From assembly GCF_015163075.1 (NCBI RefSeq), contig NZ_JADDXU010000004.1:434001-498000 (forward strand): a DNA stretch of 64,000 nt, written 5' to 3'. Below are positions 26,099 through 35,643 of the stretch, piece after piece (the first letter of the stretch is position 1; the number at the start of each line of letters is the position of its first letter). The position numbers and the translations under genes are program-made. Under the pieces are notes generated by a model that was given only the letters and a program-made list of their open reading frames with translations, made no database searches and was not told the origin of the DNA. This DNA is from Streptomyces justiciae. Its GTDB lineage: Bacteria > Actinomycetota > Actinomycetes > Streptomycetales > Streptomycetaceae.

Positions 26099-28147
26099 AT
26101 GTCCCCCGCACAGCCAGGCGCCAGACCAGGCGCCGGTCCACTTTCCCGCACATGGTTGACCCTGTTGGTGTCCCTGCTCGTGGCCGTGGCCACCTTGACC
26201 CTGCCCGCCGCGGGCCGCGCGGCAGCGGAGTCCCGCCCCTCGCAGACGCTGTACACCCCGCCGGCGGACGCGCCCTCGCCCGGCACGTTCTATCCGCGCG
26301 CGATGCGCCTCCAGCACAACGGCGCCGCCAACGGCACCATCCTCGCCACCTTCGAGCAGTACACCAACGGCATCCCCGTCTTCCCGATCTACCGCAGCAC
26401 CGACAACGGCACCTCCTGGACGAAGATCTCCGAGGTCGCCGACACCCAGAACGGCTGGGGCATGCGCTGGGAGCCCGAGCTGTTCGAACTGCCCCGCGCC
26501 ATGGGCGGGTTCCCCGCCGGCACCATCCTGGCCGCCGGTGACTCCGTGCCCGCCGACCGGGGCGGCACGAAGATCGACCTGTACGCCAGCACCGACCGTG
26601 GACAGAGCTGGACCTTCGTCACCAACATCGCCACGGGCGGCGAGGCGATATCCAGCAACGGCCACACCCCGGTGTGGGAGCCCTACTTCCTGCTCTCCGG
26701 CGACCGGTTGATCGTCTACTACTCCGACCAGCGCGACACCGCCCACGGCCAGGAGATCGTGCACCAAGTCTCCACCGACCTCCGCAACTGGGGCCCGGTG
26801 GTCGACGACGTGTCGATGCCGACGTACGCGGACCGGCCGGGCATGCCGGTGGTCACCCGGCTGCCGAACGGCAACTACGTGATGAGCTACGAGTACTGCA
26901 ACGCCCCCGAGGGCGGCTGCTCCGTCTACTACAAGATCTCCGCCGACCCCGAGGGCTTCGGCTCCGTCACCGGCAGGGTGCTGCGGTCCACCGACGGCGT
27001 CATCCCCAGCGGCGCCCCCTTCATCACCTGGCTGCCCACCGGCGGCCCCAACGGCACCCTCGTGCTGAGCGGCGAAAGCCAGAACGACCTGTTCGTCAAC
27101 ACCGAGAACGGCGCCGCGAACGCATGGAACCGCATGCGCTCCAACGTCGCCGGGGGCTACAGCCGCGGCATGCTCCCGCTGCCCGACGGCCACAGCCTGA
27201 TGGTGTTCAGCGCCGGACGCGCCCGCAGCACCGGTGTCAACCCGGTCACGTACAGCGTCGTCGACCTGGGCGGCGGCATCTCCAACGGCGCCACCTACAC
27301 AGCCGCCAACGCCAACAGCGGCCTGAGGCTCACCATCGCAGGCGGTTCCACCACCAACGGCACCACCGCCACGCAGCAGGCCACCACCAACGCCACCGAC
27401 CAGCAGTGGCGCTTCGTGCAGCAGTCCTCCGGCTACTTCAAGATCTTCAACGTCGCCAGCGGCAAGGTCCTCGGCGTGGAGAACCAGTCCACCGCCGACG
27501 GCGCCCGGGTCCTGCAGTGGGACGACAACGGCACCCTGGATCACGAATGGGCCGTCGCCCCGCATCCTGAGGGCGGCTACACGATCACCAACCGCGTCAC
27601 CGGCAAGTACCTGGAGATCCCCAACGCCTCCACCACCGCCGGCGCCGGCGCCGCCCAGTGGAGCGGCACCGGCTGCGCCTGCCAGCGCTGGAACCTCGCC
27701 CAGACCGCCCTGCCACCCCTGGGCACGGGGCAGTACGTCCTCGTCAACAAGAACAGCGGCAAGTACCTCGACATCCCGCAGGCCTCCACCGCCACCAACA
27801 CGGCCGTCAACCAGTGGCGCAACTCCGGCTGCTTCTGCCAGCTGTTCACCTTCCAGTCCGCCGGCAATGGAGCCTGGACCCTCAAGAACGTCAACAGCGG
27901 CCTCAACCTCGACATCCGCGATGCGTCGAGCGCAGCGGGCGCCGTCGTCGTCCAGAACACCGCCTCCACCGCCGACTCCCAGAAGTGGACGCTGGTCGAC
28001 GCGGGCGGCTACTACAAGCTGCGCAACGTGAACAGCGCTCTCGTCGTCGGCATCGCGCAGTCCTCCACCGCCGACGGTGCGGCCGTCATCCAGTGGAACA
28101 GCGTCGACGTGGACGACCAGCTCTGGAAGATCGTCCGTATCAACTGA
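26099..28147 (+). CDS. Secreted beta-propeller glycosidase with ricin domains
   Basis: A 682-residue exported protein. A Sec-type signal (WLTLLVSLLVAVATLTLPAA) ends near residue 35. About residues 45-395 read as a six-bladed sialidase-like propeller with repeated S/T-x-D-x-G-x-T/S-W motifs (STDNGTSWT, STDRGQSWT), best matching the GH93 exo-arabinanase or BNR-type group. Two ricin-B-like beta-trefoils follow (about 398-535 and 537-682) with recurring NxxSGxxLDI and QW motifs, which are probable carbohydrate-binding modules. Arabinan as substrate is an inference; a sialidase-like activity is the alternative. ATG 26099 with GGAG is chosen over upstream in-frame ATGs. Confidence 0.8.
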   Translation: MSPAQPGARPGAGPLSRTWLTLLVSLLVAVATLTLPAAGRAAAESRPSQTLYTPPADAPSPGTFYPRAMRLQHNGAANGTILATFEQYTNGIPVFPIYRSTDNGTSWTKISEVADTQNGWGMRWEPELFELPRAMGGFPAGTILAAGDSVPADRGGTKIDLYASTDRGQSWTFVTNIATGGEAISSNGHTPVWEPYFLLSGDRLIVYYSDQRDTAHGQEIVHQVSTDLRNWGPVVDDVSMPTYADRPGMPVVTRLPNGNYVMSYEYCNAPEGGCSVYYKISADPEGFGSVTGRVLRSTDGVIPSGAPFITWLPTGGPNGTLVLSGESQNDLFVNTENGAANAWNRMRSNVAGGYSRGMLPLPDGHSLMVFSAGRARSTGVNPVTYSVVDLGGGISNGATYTAANANSGLRLTIAGGSTTNGTTATQQATTNATDQQWRFVQQSSGYFKIFNVASGKVLGVENQSTADGARVLQWDDNGTLDHEWAVAPHPEGGYTITNRVTGKYLEIPNASTTAGAGAAQWSGTGCACQRWNLAQTALPPLGTGQYVLVNKNSGKYLDIPQASTATNTAVNQWRNSGCFCQLFTFQSAGNGAWTLKNVNSGLNLDIRDASSAAGAVVVQNTASTADSQKWTLVDAGGYYKLRNVNSALVVGIAQSSTADGAAVIQWNSVDVDDQLWKIVRIN

Positions 28148-28156
28148 CCCACCCGA

Positions 28157-28187
28157 CCGGGCTCGTCGGCCGAACCGGCGAGCCCGG
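28157..28187 (+). terminator. Terminator after propeller gene
   Basis: CCGGGCTCG (28157-28165) pairs with CGAGCCCGG (28179-28187); three more C/G pairs are possible inside the loop. It starts 10 bp after the stop codon and lies just before the operator of the next gene, separating the two transcripts. Confidence 0.7.
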
Positions 28188-28196
28188 CCCTTGGAC

Positions 28197-28208
28197 TGAA
28201 TCGATTCA
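28197..28208. promoter_or_regulatory. LacI-type operator before GH78 no. 3
   Basis: TGAATCGATTCA is a perfect 12-bp palindrome 45 bp upstream of the rhamnosidase ATG. It matches the core of the 54616 site exactly and the 9570 and 15856 sites at 11 of 12 bases. Confidence 0.65.
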
Positions 28209-28252
28209 CCCCTCTTGGTTCACCCCCCGGTTCCCCCCTCGGAAGGTGCCCA

Positions 28253-31200
28253 ATGCAGCGCATCCCCCGCCGATCCGTCCTGCGTTCCGCCGCAGCCGTC
28301 GCCCTCGCCCCCACCCTGGGCTCCCTGACCCTGCCGCACCTCGCCCCCGAGGCGTCCGCCGCGGTCTCGTGGACGGCGAAGTGGATCTGGGCGCCGACCA
28401 GTTCGGCCAACCAGTGGGTGGCCTTCCGCAGATCGTTCACCCTGGGCTCCGCGCCGTCGAAGGCGGTGACCCGGATCGCGGTGGACTCCAAGTACTGGCT
28501 GTGGGTCAACGGCACGCTCGTGGTCTTCGACGGCGGCCTCAAGCGCGGCCCGAACCGCACGGACACCTACTTCGACGAGATCGACCTCGCCCCGCACCTC
28601 ACCGCAGGCACCAACGCCGTGGCGCTGCTGGTCTGGTACTTCGGCAAGCAGGGCTTCTCGCACAACAGCAGCGGCAAGGGCGGACTGCTGTTCCAGTCCG
28701 ACATCCAGACCGGCTCCACGACCACCCGGCTGATCAGCGACACCAGCTGGAAGCACACCGTCCACCCCGGCTACGCGAACAACACCAGCGGCACACAGGT
28801 CAACTTCCGGCTGCCCGAGTCCAACATCTTCTACGACGCCCGAGCCGCCGCTGTCGTGTCGGGCTGGCGTACCGCCGGCTTCGACGACAGCGGCTGGACC
28901 GCGCCGACCGACCACGGCGCCGCGGGCGCCGCACCGTGGAACGCCCTCGTCCAGCGGCCCGTCCCGCAGTTCCGCTATTCCGGTCTGAAGTCCTACGTCA
29001 ACGCCGCGTCGCTGCCGACCACGGGCCAGGGCGCCGCGGCGATCTCGGCCGGCCTGCCGTCCAACATCCAGGTGACCCCGTTCCTGAAGGTGGACGCCCC
29101 GGCCGGTGCGGTGATCGGCATCCAGACCGACCACTACGACGACGGCGCGGGCCTGACCGGAATCGAGCCCGGCACGCAGTACAACGTACGCGCCACCTAC
29201 GTCTGCACCGGCGGGGTGCAGGAGTTCGAGCCGCTGGCGTGGATGAGCGGCACGGCGGTGAAGTACACGATCCCGGCCGGGGTGACGATCCTGGACCTGA
29301 AGTACCGGGAGTCCGGCTACGACACCGACTTCGCCGGCTCGTTCAGCAGCAGCGACGCCTTCCTGGACACGCTGTGGACCAAGGCCGCCCGCACGATGTA
29401 CGTCAACATGCGGGACAACTACATGGACTGCCCCACCCGCGAACGCGCCCAGTGGTGGGGTGATGTGGTCAACCAGCTCAAGGAGGGCTTCTACACCTTC
29501 GACACCCGCTCCCACGCGCTCGGCGCGAAGGCCATCGCCCAGCTCGCCGCCTGGCAGAAGGACAGCGGGGCCCTGTACTCGCCGGTGCCGACGACCATCT
29601 GGACCGCCGAACTGCCCGTCCAGATGCTCGCGTCGGTGTGGTCGTTCTGGACGTACTACCTCTACACCGGCAACGCCGAGGCCGTCACCGGCGCCTACCC
29701 GGCGGTGAAGAAGTACCTGAACCTGTGGAGTCTGGACGCCGACGGCCTGGTCAACCACCGTGCGGGGGACTGGGACTGGGAGGACTGGGGCAGCAACATC
29801 GACGCCCGCCTCCTGGACAGCTGCTGGTACTACCTCGCTCTGGACACCGCCGCCAAGCTCGCCGACCTCAGCGGCAACTCCGGCGACGTGGCCGGCTGGC
29901 AGAGCCGACGCGACAGCATCAAGGCCAACTTCGACCGCGTGCTGTGGAACACGTCCAGGAACGAGTACCGCTCACCCGGCTACAACGGCGACACCGACGA
30001 CCGCGGCAACGCCCTCGCCGTCGTCGCCGGACTGGCCCCCGCCGCCCGCCACCGGGCGATCACCGAGGTACTGCGCACCCACCTCAACGCCAGCCCCTAC
30101 ATGGAGTTCTACGTCCTGGAGGCCCTGTACCTGATGGGCGCGGCCGGTGTCGCCGAGGAGCGCATGCGCAACCGCTTCGCCGCCCAGGTCGCCGACCCCG
30201 CCTGCCACACCCTGTGGGAGGTGTGGGAGAAGGCCGCGGGCACCGACAACCACGCCTGGAACGGCGGCCCGCTGTACGCGCTGTCCGCGTACGCCGCCGG
30301 GGTGCGGCCCACCGAGCCGGGCTGGACGACGTACGAGATCGTCCCGCAGACGGGCACCCTCACGAAGATCGACACCGTAGTGCCCACCGTCAAGGGCGAC
30401 GTCCGTTTCGCCCTCACACGCGACGGCGGCCAGGCGACCCTGACCCTCACCTCCCCGAGCGGAACCGCCGCGCGAGTGGGCGTTCCGACGTACCGAGGCT
30501 CCTCGCCGGTCATCAAGGCGATCGGCACCACCGTCTTCACCGGCGGCTCGCCCACCGGCGGTGTCTCCGGTCTCGCCTACGAGAGCAAGGACGCCGGCCA
30601 CGTCTACTTCACCGTGCAACCCGGCACCTGGACCTTCACCGTCACCGGCGCCGGACGCCTCGACAACCTGGCCCTGGACCGTCCGGTCAGCAGCAACAAC
30701 AGCCTGGAGAACACCGACTGGGGCAGGAACCGCCTCACCGACGGCAAGCTCACCGGCGTGGCCGGCGCCAAGGGCTACACCAGCAACGAGTTCTCCGCCG
30801 CCGACGTGTCCGCGAACCCCGTCTGGGTCGAGATCGACCTCGGCGCCGACACCGACCTCGACGCCGTGCGGCTCTTCCCGCGCACCGACACGGCGGCGGC
30901 CGGTGGCGGCACGGCTGGTTTCCCGGTCGACTTCACGATCCAGACCCGTGCCGACGGCGCCACCTCCTACACCACCGTCCGCACCGTCACCGGCCAGGCG
31001 AACCCGGGCGGGCGTGTCCAGACGTACGGCTTCAAGACCGCCACCGCCCGCTACCTGCGCCTCCAGGCCACCAGGCTCGGCTCCCCGGCCTCCGACGAGA
31101 CCACCAAGTACCGGCTCCAGCTCGCGGAACTCACCGTGCCGACCGCCGCGACCACCGTCACCAGCAACTACACGCTGGAGAACGGCGACTGGGGCAAGAC

Positions 31201-31615
31201 ACGACTGCTGGACGGCACCCTCACCAGTGTGAGCGGCGCCCGGGGATTCACCAGCATCGACTTCCCCTCCGCCGACGTCAGTGACACACCCGTGTGGATC
31301 GAGGTCGACCTCGGCGCCGACCGGCCCATCGGCTCCGTCACCTTGCACCCCCGCACCGACACCGCCGCGGCCGGTGGCGGCACCGCGGGCTTCCCCGTCG
31401 ACTTCACGATCCAGACCCGCGGCGACGGTGGCACCTCGTACACCACCGTCCGCACGGTCACCGGCCAGTCCAACCCCGCCGGAGTCGCCCAGAGTTACAC
31501 CCTCACCTCCGCCACCGGCCGGTTCCTGCGTCTGAAGGCCACGAGGCTCGGTTCCCCGGCCTCGGACGAGACGGCCAAGTACCGGCTCCAGCTCGCCGAG
31601 ATACATGTCGCGTAA
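28253..31615 (+). CDS. Secreted alpha-L-rhamnosidase (GH78) no. 3 with discoidin domains
   Basis: A 1120-residue modular enzyme. A Tat signal (PRRSVLRSAAAVALA) is at the N-terminus. The GH78-type barrel carries D392-CPTRE397-R in the place of the general-acid motif and LWEVWEKAAGTDNHAWN later. Two tandem F5/8-type C (CBM32-like) domains follow at about residues 803-960 and 961-1120; they are close duplicates sharing the block AAAGGGTAGFPVDFTIQTR. These are likely carbohydrate-binding. GGAAGG precedes ATG. The next gene starts 34 bp after its stop, so a shared transcript is likely. Confidence 0.85.
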   Translation: MQRIPRRSVLRSAAAVALAPTLGSLTLPHLAPEASAAVSWTAKWIWAPTSSANQWVAFRRSFTLGSAPSKAVTRIAVDSKYWLWVNGTLVVFDGGLKRGPNRTDTYFDEIDLAPHLTAGTNAVALLVWYFGKQGFSHNSSGKGGLLFQSDIQTGSTTTRLISDTSWKHTVHPGYANNTSGTQVNFRLPESNIFYDARAAAVVSGWRTAGFDDSGWTAPTDHGAAGAAPWNALVQRPVPQFRYSGLKSYVNAASLPTTGQGAAAISAGLPSNIQVTPFLKVDAPAGAVIGIQTDHYDDGAGLTGIEPGTQYNVRATYVCTGGVQEFEPLAWMSGTAVKYTIPAGVTILDLKYRESGYDTDFAGSFSSSDAFLDTLWTKAARTMYVNMRDNYMDCPTRERAQWWGDVVNQLKEGFYTFDTRSHALGAKAIAQLAAWQKDSGALYSPVPTTIWTAELPVQMLASVWSFWTYYLYTGNAEAVTGAYPAVKKYLNLWSLDADGLVNHRAGDWDWEDWGSNIDARLLDSCWYYLALDTAAKLADLSGNSGDVAGWQSRRDSIKANFDRVLWNTSRNEYRSPGYNGDTDDRGNALAVVAGLAPAARHRAITEVLRTHLNASPYMEFYVLEALYLMGAAGVAEERMRNRFAAQVADPACHTLWEVWEKAAGTDNHAWNGGPLYALSAYAAGVRPTEPGWTTYEIVPQTGTLTKIDTVVPTVKGDVRFALTRDGGQATLTLTSPSGTAARVGVPTYRGSSPVIKAIGTTVFTGGSPTGGVSGLAYESKDAGHVYFTVQPGTWTFTVTGAGRLDNLALDRPVSSNNSLENTDWGRNRLTDGKLTGVAGAKGYTSNEFSAADVSANPVWVEIDLGADTDLDAVRLFPRTDTAAAGGGTAGFPVDFTIQTRADGATSYTTVRTVTGQANPGGRVQTYGFKTATARYLRLQATRLGSPASDETTKYRLQLAELTVPTAATTVTSNYTLENGDWGKTRLLDGTLTSVSGARGFTSIDFPSADVSDTPVWIEVDLGADRPIGSVTLHPRTDTAAAGGGTAGFPVDFTIQTRGDGGTSYTTVRTVTGQSNPAGVAQSYTLTSATGRFLRLKATRLGSPASDETAKYRLQLAEIHVA
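30885..31419 (+). repeat. Internal duplication encoding tandem discoidin domains
   Basis: The stretch beginning at about 30,885 recurs at about 31,356, roughly 471 bp later, with GTCGACTTCACGATCCAGAC identical in both. The unit corresponds to one F5/8-type C domain of GH78 no. 3. High nucleotide identity in the core suggests recent duplication or gene conversion. Confidence 0.6.
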
Positions 31616-31649
31616 GACCACCTTCACCACTCCTGAGAGGAGTTCTGAC

Positions 31650-33776
31650 ATGACAGGGTCTCCCACGCGCCGACAGGTGCTGCGCGGGACAGCCGGAGGA
31701 GTGCTGGCTTCGTCAGCGGTCATTTCCCAGAGCCATGCCGCGTCCGCGGCCGCGACCTACACGGCGCCGAACCCGCGGGTGCGCATCGACCTCAACGCGG
31801 GATGGCGCTTCACCAGAACTGACGTCGCCGGTGCGGAACAGCCCGGATTCGACGACTCGGGATGGACGTCGGTCAACACACCGCACACCTGGAACGCCGT
31901 CGACGGTGCCGACGGCGGCAACAACTACTACCGCGGAGTGGGCTGGTACCGCCGCCACTACACCGTGCCGTCCGAACTGGCCGGGAAGAGGCTGTACTTG
32001 CAGTTCGCCGGGGTGAACCAGGTCGCCGACGTCTGGGGCAACGGCACCTATCTCGGGCAGCACAAGGGCGGCTACTCCCGGTTCAGGTTCAGCGTCACCG
32101 GCGTGCTCGTCACTGGCGGGGACAACGTGATCGCGGTCAAGGTGACCAACGCCCGCGACACGGGCATCGCGCCGGTGAGCGCGGACTACACCTTCGAGGG
32201 CGGCATCTACCGCAATGTGAGCCTGTTGGCCGTCGACAACCTCCATGTGCGGATGGAGGACTACGCGGGTCCCGGCGTCTACCTGCGGCAGAGCGACGTG
32301 ACGGCGACATCGGCCACGGTGACCGTGACGACGAAGCTGTGGAACGACGCCAACAGCACCCGATCGGTGGTGGTCCGCAGCGTCATCGCCGACAAGAGCG
32401 GGAACATCGTCGCGGAGGCCGCCACCACTGCTCAGACGCTGGCCGCGGCCACCGGCGCGCAGATCGGACAGACCGTCGGCATCGACCGCCCCCGCCTGTG
32501 GAACGGCCTGGCAGATCCGTACCTCTACACCGCGAGCGTGGAGATCCACGACGTCACCGGCGGCACGGACAGGATCGCCGACATCGTGACCGAACGCCTG
32601 GGCCTGCGCTCCTTCGCCGTGCACCCCGACACCGGTTTCCACCTCAACGGCGGCCACCTCCACCTGCACGGCGTCAACCTGCACCACGAGCGGGCCGGCA
32701 AGGGCTGGGCGATGTCCGACGCCGACCACGTCCAGGACTTCGACCTCCTCCGGGAGCTCGGCGCCAACGCCGTCCGGATGGCGCACTACCAGCACGACCA
32801 GAAGGACTACGAACTCGCCGACGAACGCGGGCTGATCCTGTGGGCGGAGATCCCGCTCGTCAACTCGGTCACCGACTCGACCGCCTTCACGGCGAGCACC
32901 CAGAACCAGCTGCGTGAGCTGATCCGGCAGAACTACAACCATCCGTCGATCGTCTTCTGGGGCATCGGCAACGAACTCACCGACTACAACGGCACCGCCA
33001 CGAACACCCTTCTCGCGTCACTGGCGGACATCATCGAATCCGAGGACCCGGACCGGCTCTCCACCTACGCCGTGCGCAGCGAGGACCCCGACAACGCACA
33101 GGCGGGGCTGCACACGCGGGTCACCGGGTTCAACAAGTACCTCGGCTGGTACTACGGCTCCAAGGACGGCGAACTCGGTGCCTGGGCCGACGCCCTGCAC
33201 TCGAACTCACCGTCCCGCAGGATCGGCATCTCGGAGTACGGAGCCGGCGCCAACACCGCACAACACGCCCTCAACCCGCCGAAGCCCGAACCGGGCGGAT
33301 CCTGGCACCCCGAGGAGTACCAGTCGCTCTACCACGAGGCGTACTGGAAGCAGCTTGCCGCCCGCCCGTACATCTGGGGCACCTTCTTCTGGGCCATGTT
33401 CGACTTCGCGTCGGACGGCCGCAACGAAGGGGGCCGGGCCGGAATCAACGACAAGGGCCTGGTGACCCATGACCGCCAGATCCGCAAGGACGCCTTCTAC
33501 TGGTACAAGGCCAACTGGGCGACCACTCCGACCCTCTACATCACCAGCCGTCGCTGGACCCAGCGAACCGACGCCGTGACCGAACTGAAGGTCTACTCCA
33601 ACGCGGACACGGTCACCGCCACCCTCAACGGCCCCCCACTGGGGAGCCGAAGCAGCGGTGACCGCATCTTCCGGTGGGCCGACATCACCCTCCGACCCGG
33701 GCAGAACACAGTGACCGTCACCGCGACCATCGACGGCGCCACATACACCGACAGAGTCGTGTGGACTCTGGCCTGA
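31650..33776 (+). CDS. Secreted GH2 glycosidase (beta-galactosidase/glucuronidase type)
   Basis: A 708-residue GH2 enzyme. A Tat signal (TRRQVLRGTAGGVLAS) is followed by the jelly-roll domain (INAGWRF-like LNAGWRFTRTDVAG, then NYYRGVGWYRRHY), the Ig-like domain and the TIM barrel. The acid/base Glu442 is in WGIGNELTDYN and the nucleophile Glu529 in GISEYGAGAN. A C-terminal beta domain of about 80 residues closes it. GAGAGGAG precedes ATG 31650. It probably follows GH78 no. 3 in one operon; removal of rhamnose could expose the galactose or glucuronate it cuts. Exact specificity cannot be told. Confidence 0.87.
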   Translation: MTGSPTRRQVLRGTAGGVLASSAVISQSHAASAAATYTAPNPRVRIDLNAGWRFTRTDVAGAEQPGFDDSGWTSVNTPHTWNAVDGADGGNNYYRGVGWYRRHYTVPSELAGKRLYLQFAGVNQVADVWGNGTYLGQHKGGYSRFRFSVTGVLVTGGDNVIAVKVTNARDTGIAPVSADYTFEGGIYRNVSLLAVDNLHVRMEDYAGPGVYLRQSDVTATSATVTVTTKLWNDANSTRSVVVRSVIADKSGNIVAEAATTAQTLAAATGAQIGQTVGIDRPRLWNGLADPYLYTASVEIHDVTGGTDRIADIVTERLGLRSFAVHPDTGFHLNGGHLHLHGVNLHHERAGKGWAMSDADHVQDFDLLRELGANAVRMAHYQHDQKDYELADERGLILWAEIPLVNSVTDSTAFTASTQNQLRELIRQNYNHPSIVFWGIGNELTDYNGTATNTLLASLADIIESEDPDRLSTYAVRSEDPDNAQAGLHTRVTGFNKYLGWYYGSKDGELGAWADALHSNSPSRRIGISEYGAGANTAQHALNPPKPEPGGSWHPEEYQSLYHEAYWKQLAARPYIWGTFFWAMFDFASDGRNEGGRAGINDKGLVTHDRQIRKDAFYWYKANWATTPTLYITSRRWTQRTDAVTELKVYSNADTVTATLNGPPLGSRSSGDRIFRWADITLRPGQNTVTVTATIDGATYTDRVVWTLA

Positions 33777-33786
33777 ACCGAAGGCT

Positions 33787-35421
33787 TCAGACGCTGTTCC
33801 AGAACAGCCTTTCGGACCTGTCCGGATCATTGACGATCCTGCACTCGGCGTCGAGCCACATCGTGGCGCGCTTCTGCGGGGTGTAGGCCGGCCAGGTCGG
33901 CACGTCCTTCGCGGTGGGACGGCTCGTGTGGGCGAAACCCGCCCACAGCCCGCTCATGTGCCGTGCGGTCGCGAGCCGTTGTGGTGACTGGTCCTTGTTG
34001 AGGATGTAGTCCAGGTTCTTGTCCGTGTTGGCGAACTTGAGGTTGATGTCCGACGCGTGCGGCGAGCCGATCGGAAAGTCCGTGCCGGGCATCAGGGTCG
34101 GGCTCGGATAGGCGAGCTGGTACATGTACACCGGCGCCGCACGCTGCGCCGCCTTCGCCTCCGCGATCTTGATGGCGTCGCGCCAGATCGGTGAGGTGGT
34201 GATGGCGAAGTAGAGCTGCGCCGGTGTCGCGTCGGGCCGCGACCTGCGGAAGACGTCGATGACGCGGTCGAGTTCGGCGCCCTGGTACGTCCGGCCCAGC
34301 TCCCTGCGCAGGCCGGCCTCGTCGATGCGGAAGATGTCGGGCGGCCCGAAGAGGCTGAAGAACACCGTCTCGTCGCGGCAGGTGCCGCACATCAGGGGCT
34401 TGCCGGCCGAGAAGGGGGCGGCGCCGTCGGCGAAGGGATGCCGGGGTATGACCGTGCCGTCGACGAAGGCGCCGAAGCCCGGGAGCGGGCCGGGGTCGCC
34501 CCAGGGCGGAGCGCCGTTCGCGGCCTCGGACTGCTGGATCGCGAGCAGCCTCTCGGCCGGCAGGTCGTGCAGCTGGGGGATGTCCGCCTTGGTCAGTCCG
34601 AGGAGCTCCAGCGTGCGTTCGGCCCGGGCGGTGGCGCCTTCGCGGGTGGGGAAGCGCAGCGGCGCGGCGCTCTCGATCGACGCCTTGTGGAAGAGCCGCA
34701 CGGCGTCGGGCATGGTGTAGATCGCTGCGGTCTTTGCGCCGCCACCGCTCTCGCCCCACACCATGATGTTGTCGGGGTCGCCCCCGAAGTTCTCGATGTT
34801 CTCACCGGTCCAGCGCAGTGCCGCGAGGATGTCCAGCATTCCCTGGTTGGCGGCGTAGTTGCCGCCGGTGAGGTCGCCCAGGTACAAGTAGCCCAGCAGA
34901 CCGAGCCGGTGGTTGGACTCGACCACCACCACGTCGTAGAGCTGCGCGAGATGTGTGCCGTCCTGGCCTGTGGCGGAGCCGGAGCCGATCATGTAGCCGC
35001 CGCCGTGGTTGTAGAACATGACCGGCCGCCGCTTGCGGTCCGCGGCGGGGGTCCAGATGTTGAGGTAGAGGCAGTCCTCGGAGGGCGCGGGCATCCGGCC
35101 GTTGCCGTTCGGGCCCATCTCGTTGCCCGGCACCTGGTAGGCCGGGTTGGGAAAGTCCACCGTGTCGCGCACGCCGTGCCAACTTCTGGGCGGCTGAGGG
35201 GCCTTGAAGCGCAGCGCACCGAGCGGCGGGGTGGCGTAGGGCACGCCGAGGAACTTCACGATGCCGTCCTCGCAGCGTCCGCGCACCCTGCCGTAGCGGG
35301 TTCTCGCCTCGTCCGTGTGCCGCGCGCCCCGCGCGAGAGCCGGCGACGACATCGCCGTACCGGCTACGACGGACAGCGCCCCGCCGATCATCGTCCTGCG
35401 GGTCATCTTCGAGCCTGGCAT
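33787..35421 (-). CDS. Tat-exported type B carboxylesterase
   Basis: A 544-residue alpha/beta hydrolase of the carboxylesterase type B family. A Tat signal (TRRTMIGGALSVVAG) is at residues 8-22. The oxyanion-hole motif HGGGY is at 139-143, nucleophile Ser225 is in WGESGGG, and the family motif EDCLYLNIW is at 115-123. AGGAGG precedes ATG 35421; a longer open frame only reads through the operator. It is convergent with the GH2 gene (10 bp). Two LacI-type dyads upstream match those before the ABC operon, so it is probably co-induced and removes acetyl or feruloyl esters from the same polymer. Confidence 0.87.
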   Translation of the reverse strand: MPGSKMTRRTMIGGALSVVAGTAMSSPALARGARHTDEARTRYGRVRGRCEDGIVKFLGVPYATPPLGALRFKAPQPPRSWHGVRDTVDFPNPAYQVPGNEMGPNGNGRMPAPSEDCLYLNIWTPAADRKRRPVMFYNHGGGYMIGSGSATGQDGTHLAQLYDVVVVESNHRLGLLGYLYLGDLTGGNYAANQGMLDILAALRWTGENIENFGGDPDNIMVWGESGGGAKTAAIYTMPDAVRLFHKASIESAAPLRFPTREGATARAERTLELLGLTKADIPQLHDLPAERLLAIQQSEAANGAPPWGDPGPLPGFGAFVDGTVIPRHPFADGAAPFSAGKPLMCGTCRDETVFFSLFGPPDIFRIDEAGLRRELGRTYQGAELDRVIDVFRRSRPDATPAQLYFAITTSPIWRDAIKIAEAKAAQRAAPVYMYQLAYPSPTLMPGTDFPIGSPHASDINLKFANTDKNLDYILNKDQSPQRLATARHMSGLWAGFAHTSRPTAKDVPTWPAYTPQKRATMWLDAECRIVNDPDRSERLFWNSV

Positions 35422-35461
35422 CGGACATCCTCCTGGGGAGAGCGCGCGGCGAACTCTTTGG

Positions 35462-35473
35462 TGGAACGTTTCA
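35462..35473. promoter_or_regulatory. LacI-type operator before esterase, inner copy
   Basis: On the minus strand this reads TGAAACGTTCCA, within TTGAAACGTTCCAC, 41 bp upstream of the esterase ATG. It is a variant of TGAAWCGWTTCA with one weak arm position. Confidence 0.55.
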
Positions 35474-35573
35474 ATGCGGGACGGCAGTGAACCCCGTGCG
35501 GGCTGTGCGGTGAAAGATCGCGGCCGTGCGGTGACGCGTGTCGGCGCTCGATGGCGGCTGGCGTACGCCGACT

Positions 35574-35587
35574 GGGAAACGTTATCC
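35574..35587. promoter_or_regulatory. LacI-type operator over esterase promoter, outer copy
   Basis: On the plus strand it reads GGGAAACGTTATCC, identical at 13 of 14 positions to 9428-9441. On the minus strand it contains TAACGT, which with TTGTGT 17 nt upstream makes a plausible promoter for the esterase gene. A repressor bound here would cover the -10. Confidence 0.55.
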
Positions 35588-35643
35588 ACGAGGTGTGGCC
35601 GACACAAGGAGTTCGCCCGAGGCGGCGCCCGGGCTGCGGGCCC

